Origin: Serratia sp. DD3
Lineage (GTDB): Bacteria; Pseudomonadota; Gammaproteobacteria; Enterobacterales; Enterobacteriaceae
Direction of reading: 5' to 3'
Assembly: GCF_000496755.2 (NCBI RefSeq)
Contig: NZ_AYKS02000071.1
Location: forward strand, 62,001-126,000
Length of the DNA: 64,000 nucleotides
In this document: positions 12,431-21,394 of the stretch, in pieces
Layout of the letters: each line of letters starts with the position of its first letter
Position numbering within the stretch: position 1 is the first letter of the stretch
The notes under the pieces: generated by a model
What the model was told of the DNA's origin: nothing
Seen by the model: only the letters and a program-made list of their open reading frames with translations
Database searches by the model: none
Translations under genes and position numbers: made by a program

Positions 12431-13382
12431 GGCTGACTGCCTGCAAATATTTTTCCAGCACAATATTTTTACCACATAACACCACGGCCACTTTTTTGCC
12501 TAGCAACTCGGGTGCCAATTTGCAGGCTGCGGCTAAGGCCACGCCGGCAGCACCTTCGATAATCCAACGGTCGCTACTGGCAACCAGGCGCATTGCCTGT
12601 TTGATTTCCTCTTCGCTGACCAATACTTTACGGTCAATGACCTGTTGGCACAGGGGGAAGGTGATAGCACCCGGTTCCACTCCCCCCGCAGTACCGTCAG
12701 AGAGAGTCTCTTGTTCTTCCACTGGGTAGATATGCCCCGCCTCCAGTGCGCTGTACATGCTGGTGGCATTTTCTGGCCAGCAGGCAATAAGTTGTGTTTT
12801 TGGCGACAATTTTTTTAGAACGGTACCCATTCCCGCAATATAGCCGCCGCCACCCACCGCAACAAATACCGCATCCAGTTCTGGCTGCTGTTCGATGATT
12901 TCCATCCCACAGGTGCCTTGGCCTGCAATTACGTCGGCATCGTTATAAGGGGAAATATAGGTTTTATGCTGTTGGCGTGCGGCCTTTTCCGCAGCCAACT
13001 CGGCATTCAATGGGTCACCCGGGACCAATTCCACCTTGCCACCTAAGGCACGGATGGTATCGAGCTTGATGGTAGCGGCACTTTCAGGTGCATAGACGGT
13101 GACATTGACGCCCATTAATTTACCCGCGAGTGCAACGGCTTGACCATGGTTACCGGTTGATGCGGTAATCACGCCTTGTTGACGTTGTTGTTCACTCAGT
13201 AACCGTAGTTTGTTGCTGGCGCCACGAAACTTAAATGAGCCGGTATGTTGTAAATGATCGCACTTGAGATAGAGCTCGCAGCCTAATTGCTGTGAAAGCA
13301 GCACGCTGTGTTCCAACGGGGTGACGCGGACTTGTGGGCGCAATTGTTGATGGGCGGAAACAATGTCATCAAATAGGCTCAT
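12417..13382 (-). CDS. PLP-dependent threonine/serine dehydratase family protein (EutB-like)
   Basis: This 321-residue fold-type II PLP enzyme is of threonine-dehydratase type without the C-terminal ACT regulatory domain, hence catabolic-like in length. The PLP lysine motif is SFKFRGASNKL (about 48-58), TASTGNHGQA binds substrate, and the phosphate-binding glycine loop is AVGGGGYIAG near 175. The start at 13382 matches the family (MSLFDDIVSAHQQLRP). It overlaps the following cyclodeaminase gene by 14 bases, so the two are translated together. EutB (hydroxyectoine dehydratase) is the nearest functional guess. A generic serine or threonine deaminase is equally possible. Confidence 0.85.
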   Translation of the reverse strand: MSLFDDIVSAHQQLRPQVRVTPLEHSVLLSQQLGCELYLKCDHLQHTGSFKFRGASNKLRLLSEQQRQQGVITASTGNHGQAVALAGKLMGVNVTVYAPESAATIKLDTIRALGGKVELVPGDPLNAELAAEKAARQQHKTYISPYNDADVIAGQGTCGMEIIEQQPELDAVFVAVGGGGYIAGMGTVLKKLSPKTQLIACWPENATSMYSALEAGHIYPVEEQETLSDGTAGGVEPGAITFPLCQQVIDRKVLVSEEEIKQAMRLVASSDRWIIEGAAGVALAAACKLAPELLGKKVAVVLCGKNIVLEKYLQAVSHESH

Positions 13383-13415
13383 ACTGTTCTCTTTAGGATT
13401 TTAAATGGCATGGAA

Positions 13416-13775
13416 CTATTTCTGGGTCTTCGGGGGGGGTGGCGTTGGCATCCCCTGCCCTAGATTACCGCTCTCAGACAGATTTTTTGCCTCGTCACGT
13501 TCGATACGTGCTTTGGGGGACAGGGTGGTTTTATCATCATCCGAACGGAGGTAATCATAAGGTAGCAAAATGGTATCCATCACTGCCGAGAAGGGTAGAT
13601 CGATGGCTAACAGGGGCATCATGGCCCAACTGGTGTCCTCTTTTTTCATCGTATCTATGCTGGCACGGGTGCCAGGATAGTAACCCTGATCGCCACCGGT
13701 GTGGCTCATCACGCTGGAGCAGCCACTGATGAGTAAGCACAGGCCGCTGGTGGTTAGTCTCTTTACTGATTTCAT
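13416..13775 (-). CDS. yidQ: YceK/YidQ family lipoprotein
   Basis: This small outer-envelope lipoprotein of 119 residues has no known function. A signal peptide with lipobox (LLISGCSS, cysteine at residue 19) is clear. It is followed by the family core GYYPGTRASIDTMKK and LPFSAVMDTILLPYDY. The proline- and lysine-rich tail (PTPPPPKTQK) is low-complexity. It lies next to ibpA in the divergent orientation, as in E. coli, which supports the name. The preceding dehydratase gene starts only 33 bases beyond its stop. Confidence 0.9.
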   Translation of the reverse strand: MKSVKRLTTSGLCLLISGCSSVMSHTGGDQGYYPGTRASIDTMKKEDTSWAMMPLLAIDLPFSAVMDTILLPYDYLRSDDDKTTLSPKARIERDEAKNLSESGNLGQGMPTPPPPKTQK

Positions 13776-13958
13776 TGACTCATCCTGAGGTGGATTTCTG
13801 CCGAAATTTGCTGATTTATGATTAAGTTAAATCAATTTTTACCAGCTCACGAATAGATTGAAAGATATAAAATTTAGCTCTGTGGCGGTTATCTCACTTT
13901 ATTGTATGTGATGGGCAAATTATCGTCTTTATGTTTGACGATTTTTTTAACCCGGTGA

Positions 13959-13986
13959 GTTGAAATAAGTGAACCCAGCCCCATTT
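13959..13986 (+). promoter_or_regulatory. Sigma-32 heat-shock promoter of ibpA
   Basis: GTTGAAA (13959-13965) and CCCCATTT (13979-13986) are separated by 13 bases. This matches the sigma-32 consensus CTTGAAA / CCCCATNT with one -35 mismatch. Transcription would start near 13993 and give a leader of about 120 nt before ibpA. The rest of 13776-13958 is AT-rich and carries no gene. Confidence 0.85.
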
Positions 13987-14083
13987 TCTTGGTAACGCCA
14001 ATTTAAGAGTTCGCTGAAAAGGGACTCTGGCGTTGAGCTTGTCCACATTTGAGTCTGTCCATAATGGAAGACGTTATTACCCA

Positions 14084-14106
14084 CCTCGCTGAAGTGTTTT
14101 AGGAGG
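14084..14106 (+). promoter_or_regulatory. ROSE-type RNA thermometer over the ibpA ribosome-binding site
   Basis: CCTCGCT (14084-14090) can pair with the Shine-Dalgarno AGGAG (14101-14105) if the G at 14088 bulges out. This is the UYGCU pairing that defines ROSE elements. Masking at low temperature and melting on heat shock is inferred from the family. The ATG follows at 14114. Confidence 0.75.
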
Positions 14107-14113
14107 CAGTTTT

Positions 14114-14527
14114 ATGAGCAATTTTGATCTTTCCCCACTATACCGTTCTGCTATTGGTTTTGATCGCCTGTTTAATGCTCTGCAAACCGGGCAAAATCAA
14201 GGTAATGGTGGCTATCCGCCGTATAACGTTGAGCTGGTTGATGAGAATAATTATCGTATCGCCATCGCGGTGGCCGGGTTTGCCGAGCCGGAACTGGAGA
14301 TTATCACCCAGGACAATCTGCTGATTGTGCGTGGTGCTCGCCATAATCAGGCCGTTGAAAAAACCTATTTATACCAAGGTATTGCCGAGCGTAATTTTGA
14401 ACGTAAATTTCAGTTGGCCGAACATATTCAAATTAAAGGGGCTAAGCTGGAAAACGGTTTGCTGTATATCGATCTGCAGCGCATCGTGCCGGAAACATTA
14501 AAACCGCGTCGGATCGAAATTAAATAA
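14114..14527 (+). CDS. ibpA: Small heat-shock protein IbpA
   Basis: IbpA is a holdase that coats protein aggregates and hands clients to DnaK and ClpB. The 137 residues match E. coli IbpA in length and sequence ([20 protein letters not shown]). An alpha-crystallin domain spans about 35-125 ([20 protein letters not shown]), with the C-terminal region ending [11 protein letters not shown]. It lies under a sigma-32 promoter and a ROSE thermometer, with a strong AGGAGG site. ibpB follows 92 bp later in the same direction. Confidence 0.97.
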   Translation: MSNFDLSPLYRSAIGFDRLFNALQTGQNQGNGGYPPYNVELVDENNYRIAIAVAGFAEPELEIITQDNLLIVRGARHNQAVEKTYLYQGIAERNFERKFQLAEHIQIKGAKLENGLLYIDLQRIVPETLKPRRIEIK

Positions 14528-14594
14528 TTCCGTTTCACTGTGGGTGAAACACCACCTTGCCTGCTGATAGTTCGGGGGCAAATTAATACCTATC

Positions 14595-14614
14595 TCGCTT
14601 CTTGGAAGGAGTTA
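14595..14614 (+). promoter_or_regulatory. Possible second thermometer at ibpB
   Basis: A TCGCT block (14595-14599) lies just before the ibpB Shine-Dalgarno GGAAGGAG (14604-14611), the same arrangement as upstream of ibpA. The pairing is weaker than at ibpA, so this is a tentative call. Confidence 0.4.
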
Positions 14615-14619
14615 ATACC

Positions 14620-15048
14620 ATGCGTAACTACGATTTATCCCCACTTTTGCGTCAATGGATCGGTTTTGACAAGCTGGCCAGCTCAATGGGTGGGCAGGAA
14701 CCCCAAGGGTTTCCCCCCTACAACATAGAGAAGAGTGACGATAACCACTACCGCATTTCTCTGGCGTTGGCCGGGTTCAAACAGAGTGAGTTGGATATTG
14801 AAGTGGAAGGTCCACGTTTATCGATACGCGGTAAACCCACGCCACCAGAAAAACAGGTGGAATATCTGCATCAAGGATGGGAGTGCAAAGAATTCACTTT
14901 GACTTTTACCTTGGCGGAACACATGCAGGTTTCCGAGGCCAAATTTGAAAATGGCCTGCTGCATATTGAGCTGGTGCGCCATGTATCGGAAGCCTTACAG
15001 CCACAACGGATCAGCATCAGTAGCACTCCAGAGCTAGAAGTCAAGTAA
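14620..15048 (+). CDS. ibpB: Small heat-shock protein IbpB
   Basis: IbpB works with IbpA on aggregated proteins. The start is ATG 14620 ([20 protein letters not shown]), giving 142 residues as in E. coli. The Shine-Dalgarno GGAAGGAG sits 8 bases upstream, so the in-frame TTG at 14602 is rejected. The alpha-crystallin domain covers about 35-125, and the IxI-type C-terminal segment reads QRISISS. It is co-directional with ibpA and probably shares its heat-shock transcript. Confidence 0.97.
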   Translation: MRNYDLSPLLRQWIGFDKLASSMGGQEPQGFPPYNIEKSDDNHYRISLALAGFKQSELDIEVEGPRLSIRGKPTPPEKQVEYLHQGWECKEFTLTFTLAEHMQVSEAKFENGLLHIELVRHVSEALQPQRISISSTPELEVK

Positions 15049-15075
15049 CTGGCTGAATAAAAAGAAAATCATGGT

Positions 15076-15098
15076 GGGGAGGTCTGAATGGCCTCCCC
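15076..15098 (+). terminator. Hairpin after ibpB, no clear U-tract
   Basis: GGGGAGG (15076-15082) pairs with CCTCCCC (15092-15098) around a 9-base loop. The following bases are not T-rich, so it may be a weak terminator or an mRNA end stabiliser. Confidence 0.45.
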
Positions 15099-15234
15099 TG
15101 TCACATTAATGTGGAATACCCCACATTACCCCCTCAAAGTTTATGCCAGAATCCCTCTAACCTAGTTAGGTTGCGTTTTAAATTGTGATTTTTACCACAT
15201 ATTGGTTATTAAACTTTTGTTAAGGATGTGACGT

Positions 15235-16893
15235 ATGAGTGATATCGCCCTGACCGTCAGTATGCTGGCGTTAGTGGCTATTCTCGGGTTATGGATTGGC
15301 AACTGGAAAGTGTATGGCGTGGGTTTAGGGATAGGTGGCGTCTTGTTTGGCGGTATCATTGTCGGGCACTTTGCACAGACTTATCAGATAGACCTCAACG
15401 GCGATATGTTGCACTTTATTCAGGAGTTTGGGCTGATCCTGTTTGTTTACACCATCGGTATCCAGGTTGGGCCTGGTTTCTTCTCTTCCCTGCGCGTCTC
15501 TGGTCTCCGGTTAAATGGCTTTGCCATTTTGCTGGTGCTTATGGGCGGGGTGGTCGCAGCGGCAGTCCACAAACTGTTTGCGGTACCATTACCGATTATT
15601 CTTGGGGTGTTCTCGGGTGCGGTGACCAATACGCCAGCACTGGGTGCCGGGCAACAGATACTGACCGATTTAGGGTCGGATCCAGCACTGGTTGATCGTA
15701 TGGGGATGGGGTATGCCATGGCCTATCCATTTGGTATCTGTGGCATTCTACTGGTGATGTGGCTTATCCGGCTGTTCTTTCGTATCAATATTGAACAAGA
15801 AGCGAAAGAGTTTGAAAACAGCATGGGCAACAATCGCGAACTGCTGCAGACCATGAATGTGGCGGTACGTAACCCTAACCTGCAAGGTCTGGCCATCAAA
15901 AATGTGCCATTACTTAACAGCGATGACATCATCTGCTCGCGCCTGAAGCGGGGCGACCTGTTGATGGTGCCATCACCGCAAGAAATGTTGGAGTTAGGGG
16001 ATTTTCTTCACCTGGTGGGTAAGCGTGAAGAGTTGGAGAACGCGCGCTTGGTGATCGGTGAGGAAGTGGATGTGTCACTTTCTACCAAGGGTACTGCTCT
16101 GCAGGTGGTTCGTGCCGTGGTGACCAACGAAAAGGTCTTGGGTAAAAAAGTTCGCGATCTGAATTTTAAGCAGAAATATGACGTGGTGATTTCGCGCCTT
16201 AACCGTGCTGGTGTTGAGCTGGTGGCAGGCAGTAATGTCACGCTGCAGTTCGGGGATATTCTCAACCTGGTAGGGCGGCCAGAATCTATCGAGGTCGTGG
16301 CGGCGATTGTTGGTAACGCCAAGCAGAAGTTGCAACAGGTACAAATGTTGCCAGTGTTTATTGGCATCGGGTTAGGGGTGCTGCTGGGTTCTATTCCGTT
16401 GTTTATTCCTGGCTTCCCGGCGGCGTTGCGGTTGGGGTTGGCTGGCGGGCCACTGGTGGTGGCTTTGATCCTGGGGCGTATTGGCAGTATCGGCAAACTT
16501 TACTGGTTTATGCCCCCCAGTGCTAACCTGGCGTTGCGTGAGTTGGGTATTGTATTGTTCCTGGCGGTGGTGGGGTTGAAGTCGGGCGGTAACTTTATTA
16601 ACACCCTGATCCATGGTGAAGGGTTAGCCTGGATTGGCTATGGTGCGTTGATCACTGCCATTCCCTTAATCACCGTGGGTATATTAGCCCGGGTGATGGG
16701 CAAAATGAACTACCTGACACTATCTGGCATGTTGGCAGGGTCGATGACTGATCCACCTGCCCTGGCCTTTGCCAATGGCCTGCATCCCACCAGTGGTGCA
16801 GCGGCACTCTCTTATGCCACGGTTTATCCGTTGGCAATGTTCCTGCGTATTATGTCTCCGCAATTGTTGGCCGTGCTGTTTTGGGCCATGTAA
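15235..16893 (+). CDS. yidE: YidE, AspT/YbjL-type putative transporter
   Basis: This inner-membrane protein has 552 residues (553 in E. coli) and belongs to the aspartate:alanine antiporter (AspT) family. Its substrate in enterobacteria is not known. Two hydrophobic halves (about 1-180 and 375-552) flank a soluble region with two TrkA-C-like domains (about 200-360, around [20 protein letters not shown]). The paired GxxxTxTPAL-like motifs are [10 protein letters not shown] and MTDPPALAF. It lies between ibpB and avtA, as in related genomes. A palindrome AACCTA/TAGGTT lies at 15159-15172 in its upstream region. Confidence 0.93.
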   Translation: MSDIALTVSMLALVAILGLWIGNWKVYGVGLGIGGVLFGGIIVGHFAQTYQIDLNGDMLHFIQEFGLILFVYTIGIQVGPGFFSSLRVSGLRLNGFAILLVLMGGVVAAAVHKLFAVPLPIILGVFSGAVTNTPALGAGQQILTDLGSDPALVDRMGMGYAMAYPFGICGILLVMWLIRLFFRINIEQEAKEFENSMGNNRELLQTMNVAVRNPNLQGLAIKNVPLLNSDDIICSRLKRGDLLMVPSPQEMLELGDFLHLVGKREELENARLVIGEEVDVSLSTKGTALQVVRAVVTNEKVLGKKVRDLNFKQKYDVVISRLNRAGVELVAGSNVTLQFGDILNLVGRPESIEVVAAIVGNAKQKLQQVQMLPVFIGIGLGVLLGSIPLFIPGFPAALRLGLAGGPLVVALILGRIGSIGKLYWFMPPSANLALRELGIVLFLAVVGLKSGGNFINTLIHGEGLAWIGYGALITAIPLITVGILARVMGKMNYLTLSGMLAGSMTDPPALAFANGLHPTSGAAALSYATVYPLAMFLRIMSPQLLAVLFWAM

Positions 16894-16968
16894 TGGTGTT
16901 TTTCAAGATCATGTAGTGATGTTTTTCAAGGTGGTAGATTCAGGGGCTCTTCAGAGCCCCTTGGTTCT

Positions 16969-18222
16969 TTAACCCGCTTCTTGATGTGCTCGTTCAACCT
17001 CTTCTGCCAAGATCATCACACCCTGTTCAATGCTTGCTGGGTCAGGGATATAGTTCATACGCATACATTGGTGGGTATGTGGCCATTCCTGTTCCAGTCC
17101 TGGGAAGAAATAGTGGCCTGGCACCATCAGGACCCCACGTTTCTTCAGGCGTTGGTAGAGTAATTCTGTGGTGATGGGCAGATCCTTAAACCATAACCAG
17201 AGAAAAATAGCCCCTTCCGGTTTGTGGATCAGGCAACGTTCTGGTGACAGATAACGGCGAATAATGCCAATGGTCTGTTCAACACGCTGTTTGTAGAACG
17301 GGCCGATCACTTCATTAGACAGACGTAACAGATCACCACGCTCAATCATTTCTGCCGCCAGCGCTGGGCCGATGCTTCCTGGCGACAGGCTGATAATGCC
17401 ATTCATATTGGTCAGGGCGGTAATTACCCGTTCATTGGCTATAACGATGCCACAACGTGAACCTGGCAGGCCGAGTTTAGACAGGCTCATGCACAGAATG
17501 ATATTGGGGTTCCATAATGGCGTTGCGTCGCTGAAAATAATGCCCGGGAAAGGTACGCCATAAGCGTTATCAATCACCAAAGGTATATCGTGCTGCTGTG
17601 CCAATAGATCGAGTTTGTTCAGTTCCTCGTCGGTGATCACATTACCTGTCGGGTTGGTCGGGCGTGAAACGCAGATCATGCCAATATCGTCACCGATCGT
17701 TAAATGCTCAAAATCGATGTGATATTTAAATTGGCCGTCTGGCAGGAACTCTATATTGGGTTTGGCGGAGACAAATACCCCTTCATCCAACCCGGCATCA
17801 GCATAACCGATGTACTCGGGAGCCAGTGGGAATAACACGCGGCGGCGTTTCCCTTCTGCGTAGCGGCCTGCGAACAAATTGAATAAGTAGAAAAATGCGC
17901 TTTGACTGCCGTTTGTTAGCGCAATATTTTGTGGCCCGATGGGCCAATCAAACTCTTTCTGTAGCAGATTAGCCAGTGCTGACAGTAAGAGGTCTTTGCC
18001 TTGTGGGCCATCGTAGTTACATAGTGCTTCAGTCAATTTGCCATTTTCGAGCATATCTTGGCACAGTTGCTTGAAGTAACTTTCCATTTCTGGAATTTTT
18101 GCAGGGTTTCCACCGCCGAGCATGATGGCGCCTGGGGTGCGCAGACCATCATTCAGGTCGTCCATTAAGCGGGTGATACCGGCATAACGGGTAAATTTAT
18201 CGCCGAAAAGAGAAAAAGTCAT
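16969..18222 (-). CDS. avtA: Valine-pyruvate aminotransferase
   Basis: AvtA is a PLP enzyme that makes valine from 2-ketoisovalerate using alanine as amino donor. The length of 417 residues equals E. coli. The start is MTFSLFGDKFTRYAGITRLM. The PLP-lysine region reads MSLSKLGLPGSRCG and the cofactor-binding segment reads VSRPTNPTGNV. An aminotransferase class I/II fold covers nearly the whole length. It is convergent with yidE. Its upstream region holds a 12-bp perfect inverted repeat. Confidence 0.96.
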   Translation of the reverse strand: MTFSLFGDKFTRYAGITRLMDDLNDGLRTPGAIMLGGGNPAKIPEMESYFKQLCQDMLENGKLTEALCNYDGPQGKDLLLSALANLLQKEFDWPIGPQNIALTNGSQSAFFYLFNLFAGRYAEGKRRRVLFPLAPEYIGYADAGLDEGVFVSAKPNIEFLPDGQFKYHIDFEHLTIGDDIGMICVSRPTNPTGNVITDEELNKLDLLAQQHDIPLVIDNAYGVPFPGIIFSDATPLWNPNIILCMSLSKLGLPGSRCGIVIANERVITALTNMNGIISLSPGSIGPALAAEMIERGDLLRLSNEVIGPFYKQRVEQTIGIIRRYLSPERCLIHKPEGAIFLWLWFKDLPITTELLYQRLKKRGVLMVPGHYFFPGLEQEWPHTHQCMRMNYIPDPASIEQGVMILAEEVERAHQEAG

Positions 18223-18265
18223 AGGTGCCGCAGAATTGTTATTGGTCAGTAGGGCTCCACCATAC

Positions 18266-18310
18266 CGCCAGATAAAAGCAGGTGCAATTAAGCAGATATT
18301 TTATCTGGCG
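18266..18310. promoter_or_regulatory. 12-bp perfect inverted repeat upstream of avtA
   Basis: CGCCAGATAAAA (18266-18277) and TTTTATCTGGCG (18299-18310) are exact inverted copies 21 bases apart, 44 bp before the avtA start. It has no U-tract for a terminator on the avtA-ward strand. An operator or leader hairpin is the likelier reading. Confidence 0.5.
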
Positions 18311-18422
18311 ACGTGAAGTATCATGATATGTACTTTTTATAGCATAAAACGCTAATTAATTTTTACAGCTAAAAGAGTAACACGGGTATCTATCACCTTT
18401 GTAGTGAATAGAGGTCAAGTCG

Positions 18423-19406
18423 TTAATAGGGGTTAATCAGTAAATGGGGATTAACGCAATTTTTTGTTACCTGGCCTGTGAGTGCGGCAATCAGGTTATC
18501 CACAGCACATTCAGCCATGCCATAGCGGGTTTCATGAGTGGCAGAACCGATATGGGGCACAGCAACCACATTGGGCAATTGCAGTAGTGGTGAATTCACC
18601 GATAACGGTTCTTGCTCAAAAACATCCAACCCGGCAGCGTGAATAGTACCGTTCTGCAAGGCCTCGATAAGCGCTTGCTCATCAACCACCGGCCCTCGCC
18701 CTGCATTGATCAAAATGCTGCTTTTCTTCATTTTCGCCAACTGTTCATGGCCGATCATATGGAAGGTTTCGCTAGTTAACGGGAGTGTGATGCAGAGAAA
18801 ATCTGACTCAGCCAGCAGAGTATCAAGATCGCAACGGCGGGCGTTGAAATTTTGTTCGGCCTGTTGATGGGTGCGGCGGGCGTTATATAACACTGGCATG
18901 TTAAAGCCTAAGTGTGCCCGTTGTGCCAATGCCAGCCCGATGCGCCCCATACCGAGGATGCCAATAGTTTTATGATGAACATCAACACCATACCACTCGG
19001 GCCCAATGTTATTTTGCCACTCACCCGCTTTCACTCGCTCGGCGACTTCAACCACGCGACGTGCCGTGGCCAACATCAAGGCCATGATGGTATCGGCCAC
19101 GGTTTCTGTTAATACGCTCGGGGTATGCATCAATAATACTTGGTGGGCATTAAGCGCTTCGAGGTCAAAGTTATCGTAACCTACTGTAATCGTTGAAGCA
19201 GCACGTAGTTTAGGTGCCCGTTGCAGAAAGGCTTCATCAATTTTGCCGCCAGAACCGATAATCCCTTCAGCTTGTTGTAATGCAGTCTCAAACGCAGGGG
19301 TATTATCTGGGGGTAAATCATCGAAAGCATGTACCGTGAAGTGCTTGTCCAGCCGCTGATGCAGGTCGGCAGGAATACTCCGATACAATATGACTGAAGG
19401 CTTCAT
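18423..19406 (-). CDS. ghrB: Glyoxylate/hydroxypyruvate reductase B
   Basis: GhrB is an NAD(P)H-dependent 2-hydroxyacid dehydrogenase that reduces glyoxylate, hydroxypyruvate and 2-ketogluconate. Starting at ATG 19406 ([20 protein letters not shown]) it is 327 residues; the frame extends 14 codons further but only this start matches the family. The Rossmann loop [14 protein letters not shown] lies near residue 150. The catalytic Arg, Glu and His are in [17 protein letters not shown] and [12 protein letters not shown] palindrome lies upstream at 19467-19480. Confidence 0.96.
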   Translation of the reverse strand: MKPSVILYRSIPADLHQRLDKHFTVHAFDDLPPDNTPAFETALQQAEGIIGSGGKIDEAFLQRAPKLRAASTITVGYDNFDLEALNAHQVLLMHTPSVLTETVADTIMALMLATARRVVEVAERVKAGEWQNNIGPEWYGVDVHHKTIGILGMGRIGLALAQRAHLGFNMPVLYNARRTHQQAEQNFNARRCDLDTLLAESDFLCITLPLTSETFHMIGHEQLAKMKKSSILINAGRGPVVDEQALIEALQNGTIHAAGLDVFEQEPLSVNSPLLQLPNVVAVPHIGSATHETRYGMAECAVDNLIAALTGQVTKNCVNPHLLINPY

Positions 19407-19466
19407 TAAAAACTCCAACGAGAGAACGATATAGCTATAATAAATCAATTAATTAGTGTGAACCAG

Positions 19467-19480
19467 GGTACCCGGGTACC
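19467..19480. promoter_or_regulatory. 14-bp perfect palindrome upstream of ghrB
   Basis: GGTACCCGGGTACC is self-complementary and sits 61 bp before the ghrB start. It could be an operator; no known regulator site is recognised. Confidence 0.3.
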
Positions 19481-19573
19481 GTTGCGACTTGAATGGCGAT
19501 GAATATATAGGGGGAGCGGAGTGGCGACTGATAACATCATTCAGTTTAGCTTTTACTATCATTGCTTAGGAGC

Positions 19574-19633
19574 AAAAAAACTGATCCCGATTAAAGGATC
19601 AGGTGCCAAATTGGCCAACACCAGGGAAAATGA
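19574..19633 (-). ncRNA. Putative small RNA, copy 1
   Basis: On the minus strand a rho-independent terminator is formed by CTGATCC (19596-19602) and GGATCAG (19581-19587) with an 8-base loop and seven T (19580-19574). The block 19572-19631 is nearly identical to 21176-21236, with one extra A in the second copy. A possible promoter is CTCACA (19663-19668), 17 bases, AACAGT (19640-19645). This is weak: 4/6 and 3/6 matches to consensus. A transcript of about 60 nt would contain CCCTGGTGTTGGCC and a second small stem GGT/GCC..GGC/ACC. No known small RNA was recognised. The rest of 19407-19896 shows no gene. Confidence 0.6.
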
Positions 19634-19896
19634 TTAAACACTGTTGTAACTTACAGATTGCCTGTGAGTTTTTGAGATTAAGCTGGAAATATTGCCACTG
19701 TTATCAGTATCGCCACCATAAATGGAACCGATCCCATTAAAAAGTGACAGAAGAGAAAAATATGATATCAATCACAAAACGGGAAGAATAGCGGGTTGTT
19801 TTACGGGAGTGATCAACCTCTGCCAGCTCAGTTCATTCAAGTTCATCCTATCCTAATCGATCAATCTACGGACCGACCCATGCCAGTTTATTGAAA

Positions 19897-20328
19897 TTAA
19901 GTAGCAGGCCAATTCATGATCAGCGTATGGGCTTGAGTTTCTTGGTTAAACAGACGCTGCATTTCGCGGAACCCTTGTTTGTAGTAGAAGGCGCAAGCTC
20001 GTTGGTTATCCTCATACACTTCCAGGCTAAGCCAACGATAATGATGTTGTACGCAGGCCATTAATGCTGCCCCCACCCCTTTGCCATGAAAGTGATGGTC
20101 AACAAACAGAGCGCCAATAAAGCGCTCATCCAATATGCTGATAAAAGCGACAATTTGCTGGTTATGCAGATACACCCAAGTTTTAGCCCGGGGCAAATAG
20201 TTATCCCGTACCAGTTGAGCACTTTGCTGCCAATAGTCAGATGGCACAAAGGGATGAGCACGGGTGGTGCTTTCTAGCCAGAGCACCATCAGCACGTCAA
20301 GGTCGGCGGACGTTGCGGTGCGTATCAT
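19897..20328 (-). CDS. yiaC: GNAT-family N-acetyltransferase YiaC
   Basis: This 143-residue GNAT acetyltransferase resembles E. coli YiaC, reported to acetylate protein lysines. The start is ATG 20328 (MIRTATSADLDVLMVLWLES). The acetyl-CoA loop is seen as HFHGKGVGAALM (the R/QxxGxG/A motif) near residue 80, and the C-terminal strand ends HTLIMNWP. It overlaps the 3' end of tag by 32 bases in the same orientation, which suggests coupled expression of the two. Confidence 0.88.
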   Translation of the reverse strand: MIRTATSADLDVLMVLWLESTTRAHPFVPSDYWQQSAQLVRDNYLPRAKTWVYLHNQQIVAFISILDERFIGALFVDHHFHGKGVGAALMACVQHHYRWLSLEVYEDNQRACAFYYKQGFREMQRLFNQETQAHTLIMNWPAT

Positions 20329-20896
20329 CTTTGGTATTCTCCGGGTGGCAAAAACAACCAGTAACATGGTCGTTTACCAAGCCGCAGGCCTGCATAAAGG
20401 CATAGCAGATGGTTGAACCGATAAATTTGAAGCCGCGCTTTTTCAATGCCTTGGACATGGCAACAGAAATCTCTGTTTGAGCGGGCACTTCGTTTAGGGC
20501 TTGCCAGTGGTTCAGTTGCGGTTTACCTCCGACAAATTGCCAGATAAAGGTAGAAAAATTTTCCCCCGCTAGTTCCATGGCTTGATAAGCTTTGGCATTG
20601 GCAATGATGGCTTCAATCTTGCCGCGATGGCGGATAATCCCGCTGTCTTGCAGCAATAACGCCACATCTTGTTCGTTCATGGCAGCGATACGTGTTGGGT
20701 CAAAATTGTGGAAAGCACGGCGGTAGTTTTCACGTTTTTTCAGCACCGTGATCCAAGAGAGGCCAGCCTGTTGCCCTTCCAGACACAACATTTCGAACAG
20801 TTCGCGTGCATCCGTGGTTGGGGTGCCCCATTCTTTATCGTGGTACTCAAGATATAATGGGTCAGCGGTAACCCAACCGCAACGTTGATTATCCAT
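20297..20896 (-). CDS. tag: 3-methyladenine DNA glycosylase I
   Basis: Tag removes 3-methyladenine from DNA and is constitutive in E. coli. The start is ATG 20896 (MDNQRCGWVTADPLYLEYHD), giving 199 residues; the frame extends far upstream without family support. The zinc ligands are visible: Cys near the N-terminus (RCGWV), His in EYHDKEW, and the C-terminal HVTGCFCHPE pair. The base-binding helix-hairpin region is seen in SGIIRHRGKIEAI. The last 32 bases overlap yiaC. Confidence 0.96.
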   Translation of the reverse strand: MDNQRCGWVTADPLYLEYHDKEWGTPTTDARELFEMLCLEGQQAGLSWITVLKKRENYRRAFHNFDPTRIAAMNEQDVALLLQDSGIIRHRGKIEAIIANAKAYQAMELAGENFSTFIWQFVGGKPQLNHWQALNEVPAQTEISVAMSKALKKRGFKFIGSTICYAFMQACGLVNDHVTGCFCHPENTKDDTHRNVRRP

Positions 20897-21177
20897 GCCG
20901 ATACTCCTTATTCTTATTTCGTTTTTTACTGACGCAGTGACCCGAGTATATAGCGTTAGTGCACCATTTCTGATGATTGGCTTAGCGGGAAGGCACCATA
21001 GATAAGGACTACCTGGTAGTTTGAAGTCGGCATAGGGTGCCACAAACGCTGGTACGGTGCCTGATGCGGGCCTGTTACCGAAAAAGTATAGTGGGTGACT
21101 GTACTTTAGTATAACTATCATTCAGTAACAAAAAACTTTATCGTTAGTGCGTAACAACAATAACAAGAATTTTAAGC

Positions 21178-21238
21178 AAAAAAAACTGATCCCGATTAAA
21201 GGATCAGGTGCCAAATTGGCCAACACCAGGGAAAATTC
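21178..21238 (-). ncRNA. Putative small RNA, copy 2, with near-consensus promoter
   Basis: The terminator is CTGATCC (21201-21207) with GGATCAG (21186-21192) and eight T (21185-21178) on the minus strand. The upstream promoter is TTGACA (21268-21273, exact), a 17-base spacer and AATAAT (21245-21250, 5/6), so initiation near 21238 gives about 61 nt. The body is the same as copy 1 at 19574-19633. A separate hairpin TCTCACCC/GGGTGAGA lies upstream at 21281-21308. It is 157 bp downstream of the LuxR gene in the same orientation but has its own promoter. The gap 20897-21177 shows no gene. Confidence 0.7.
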
Positions 21239-21394
21239 TTAAACATTATTGTAAATCATAGAGTGCCTGTCAACAGTTTCTCTCACCCAATCAAAGAAGG
21301 GGTGAGAGTATATTTTTATGCATTTTACCCTCTTCCTTTTTATTTTTTTTAGTCAAATGGTTTTTGAGCAATTTTATCTGAAAGTTTGGCTACA

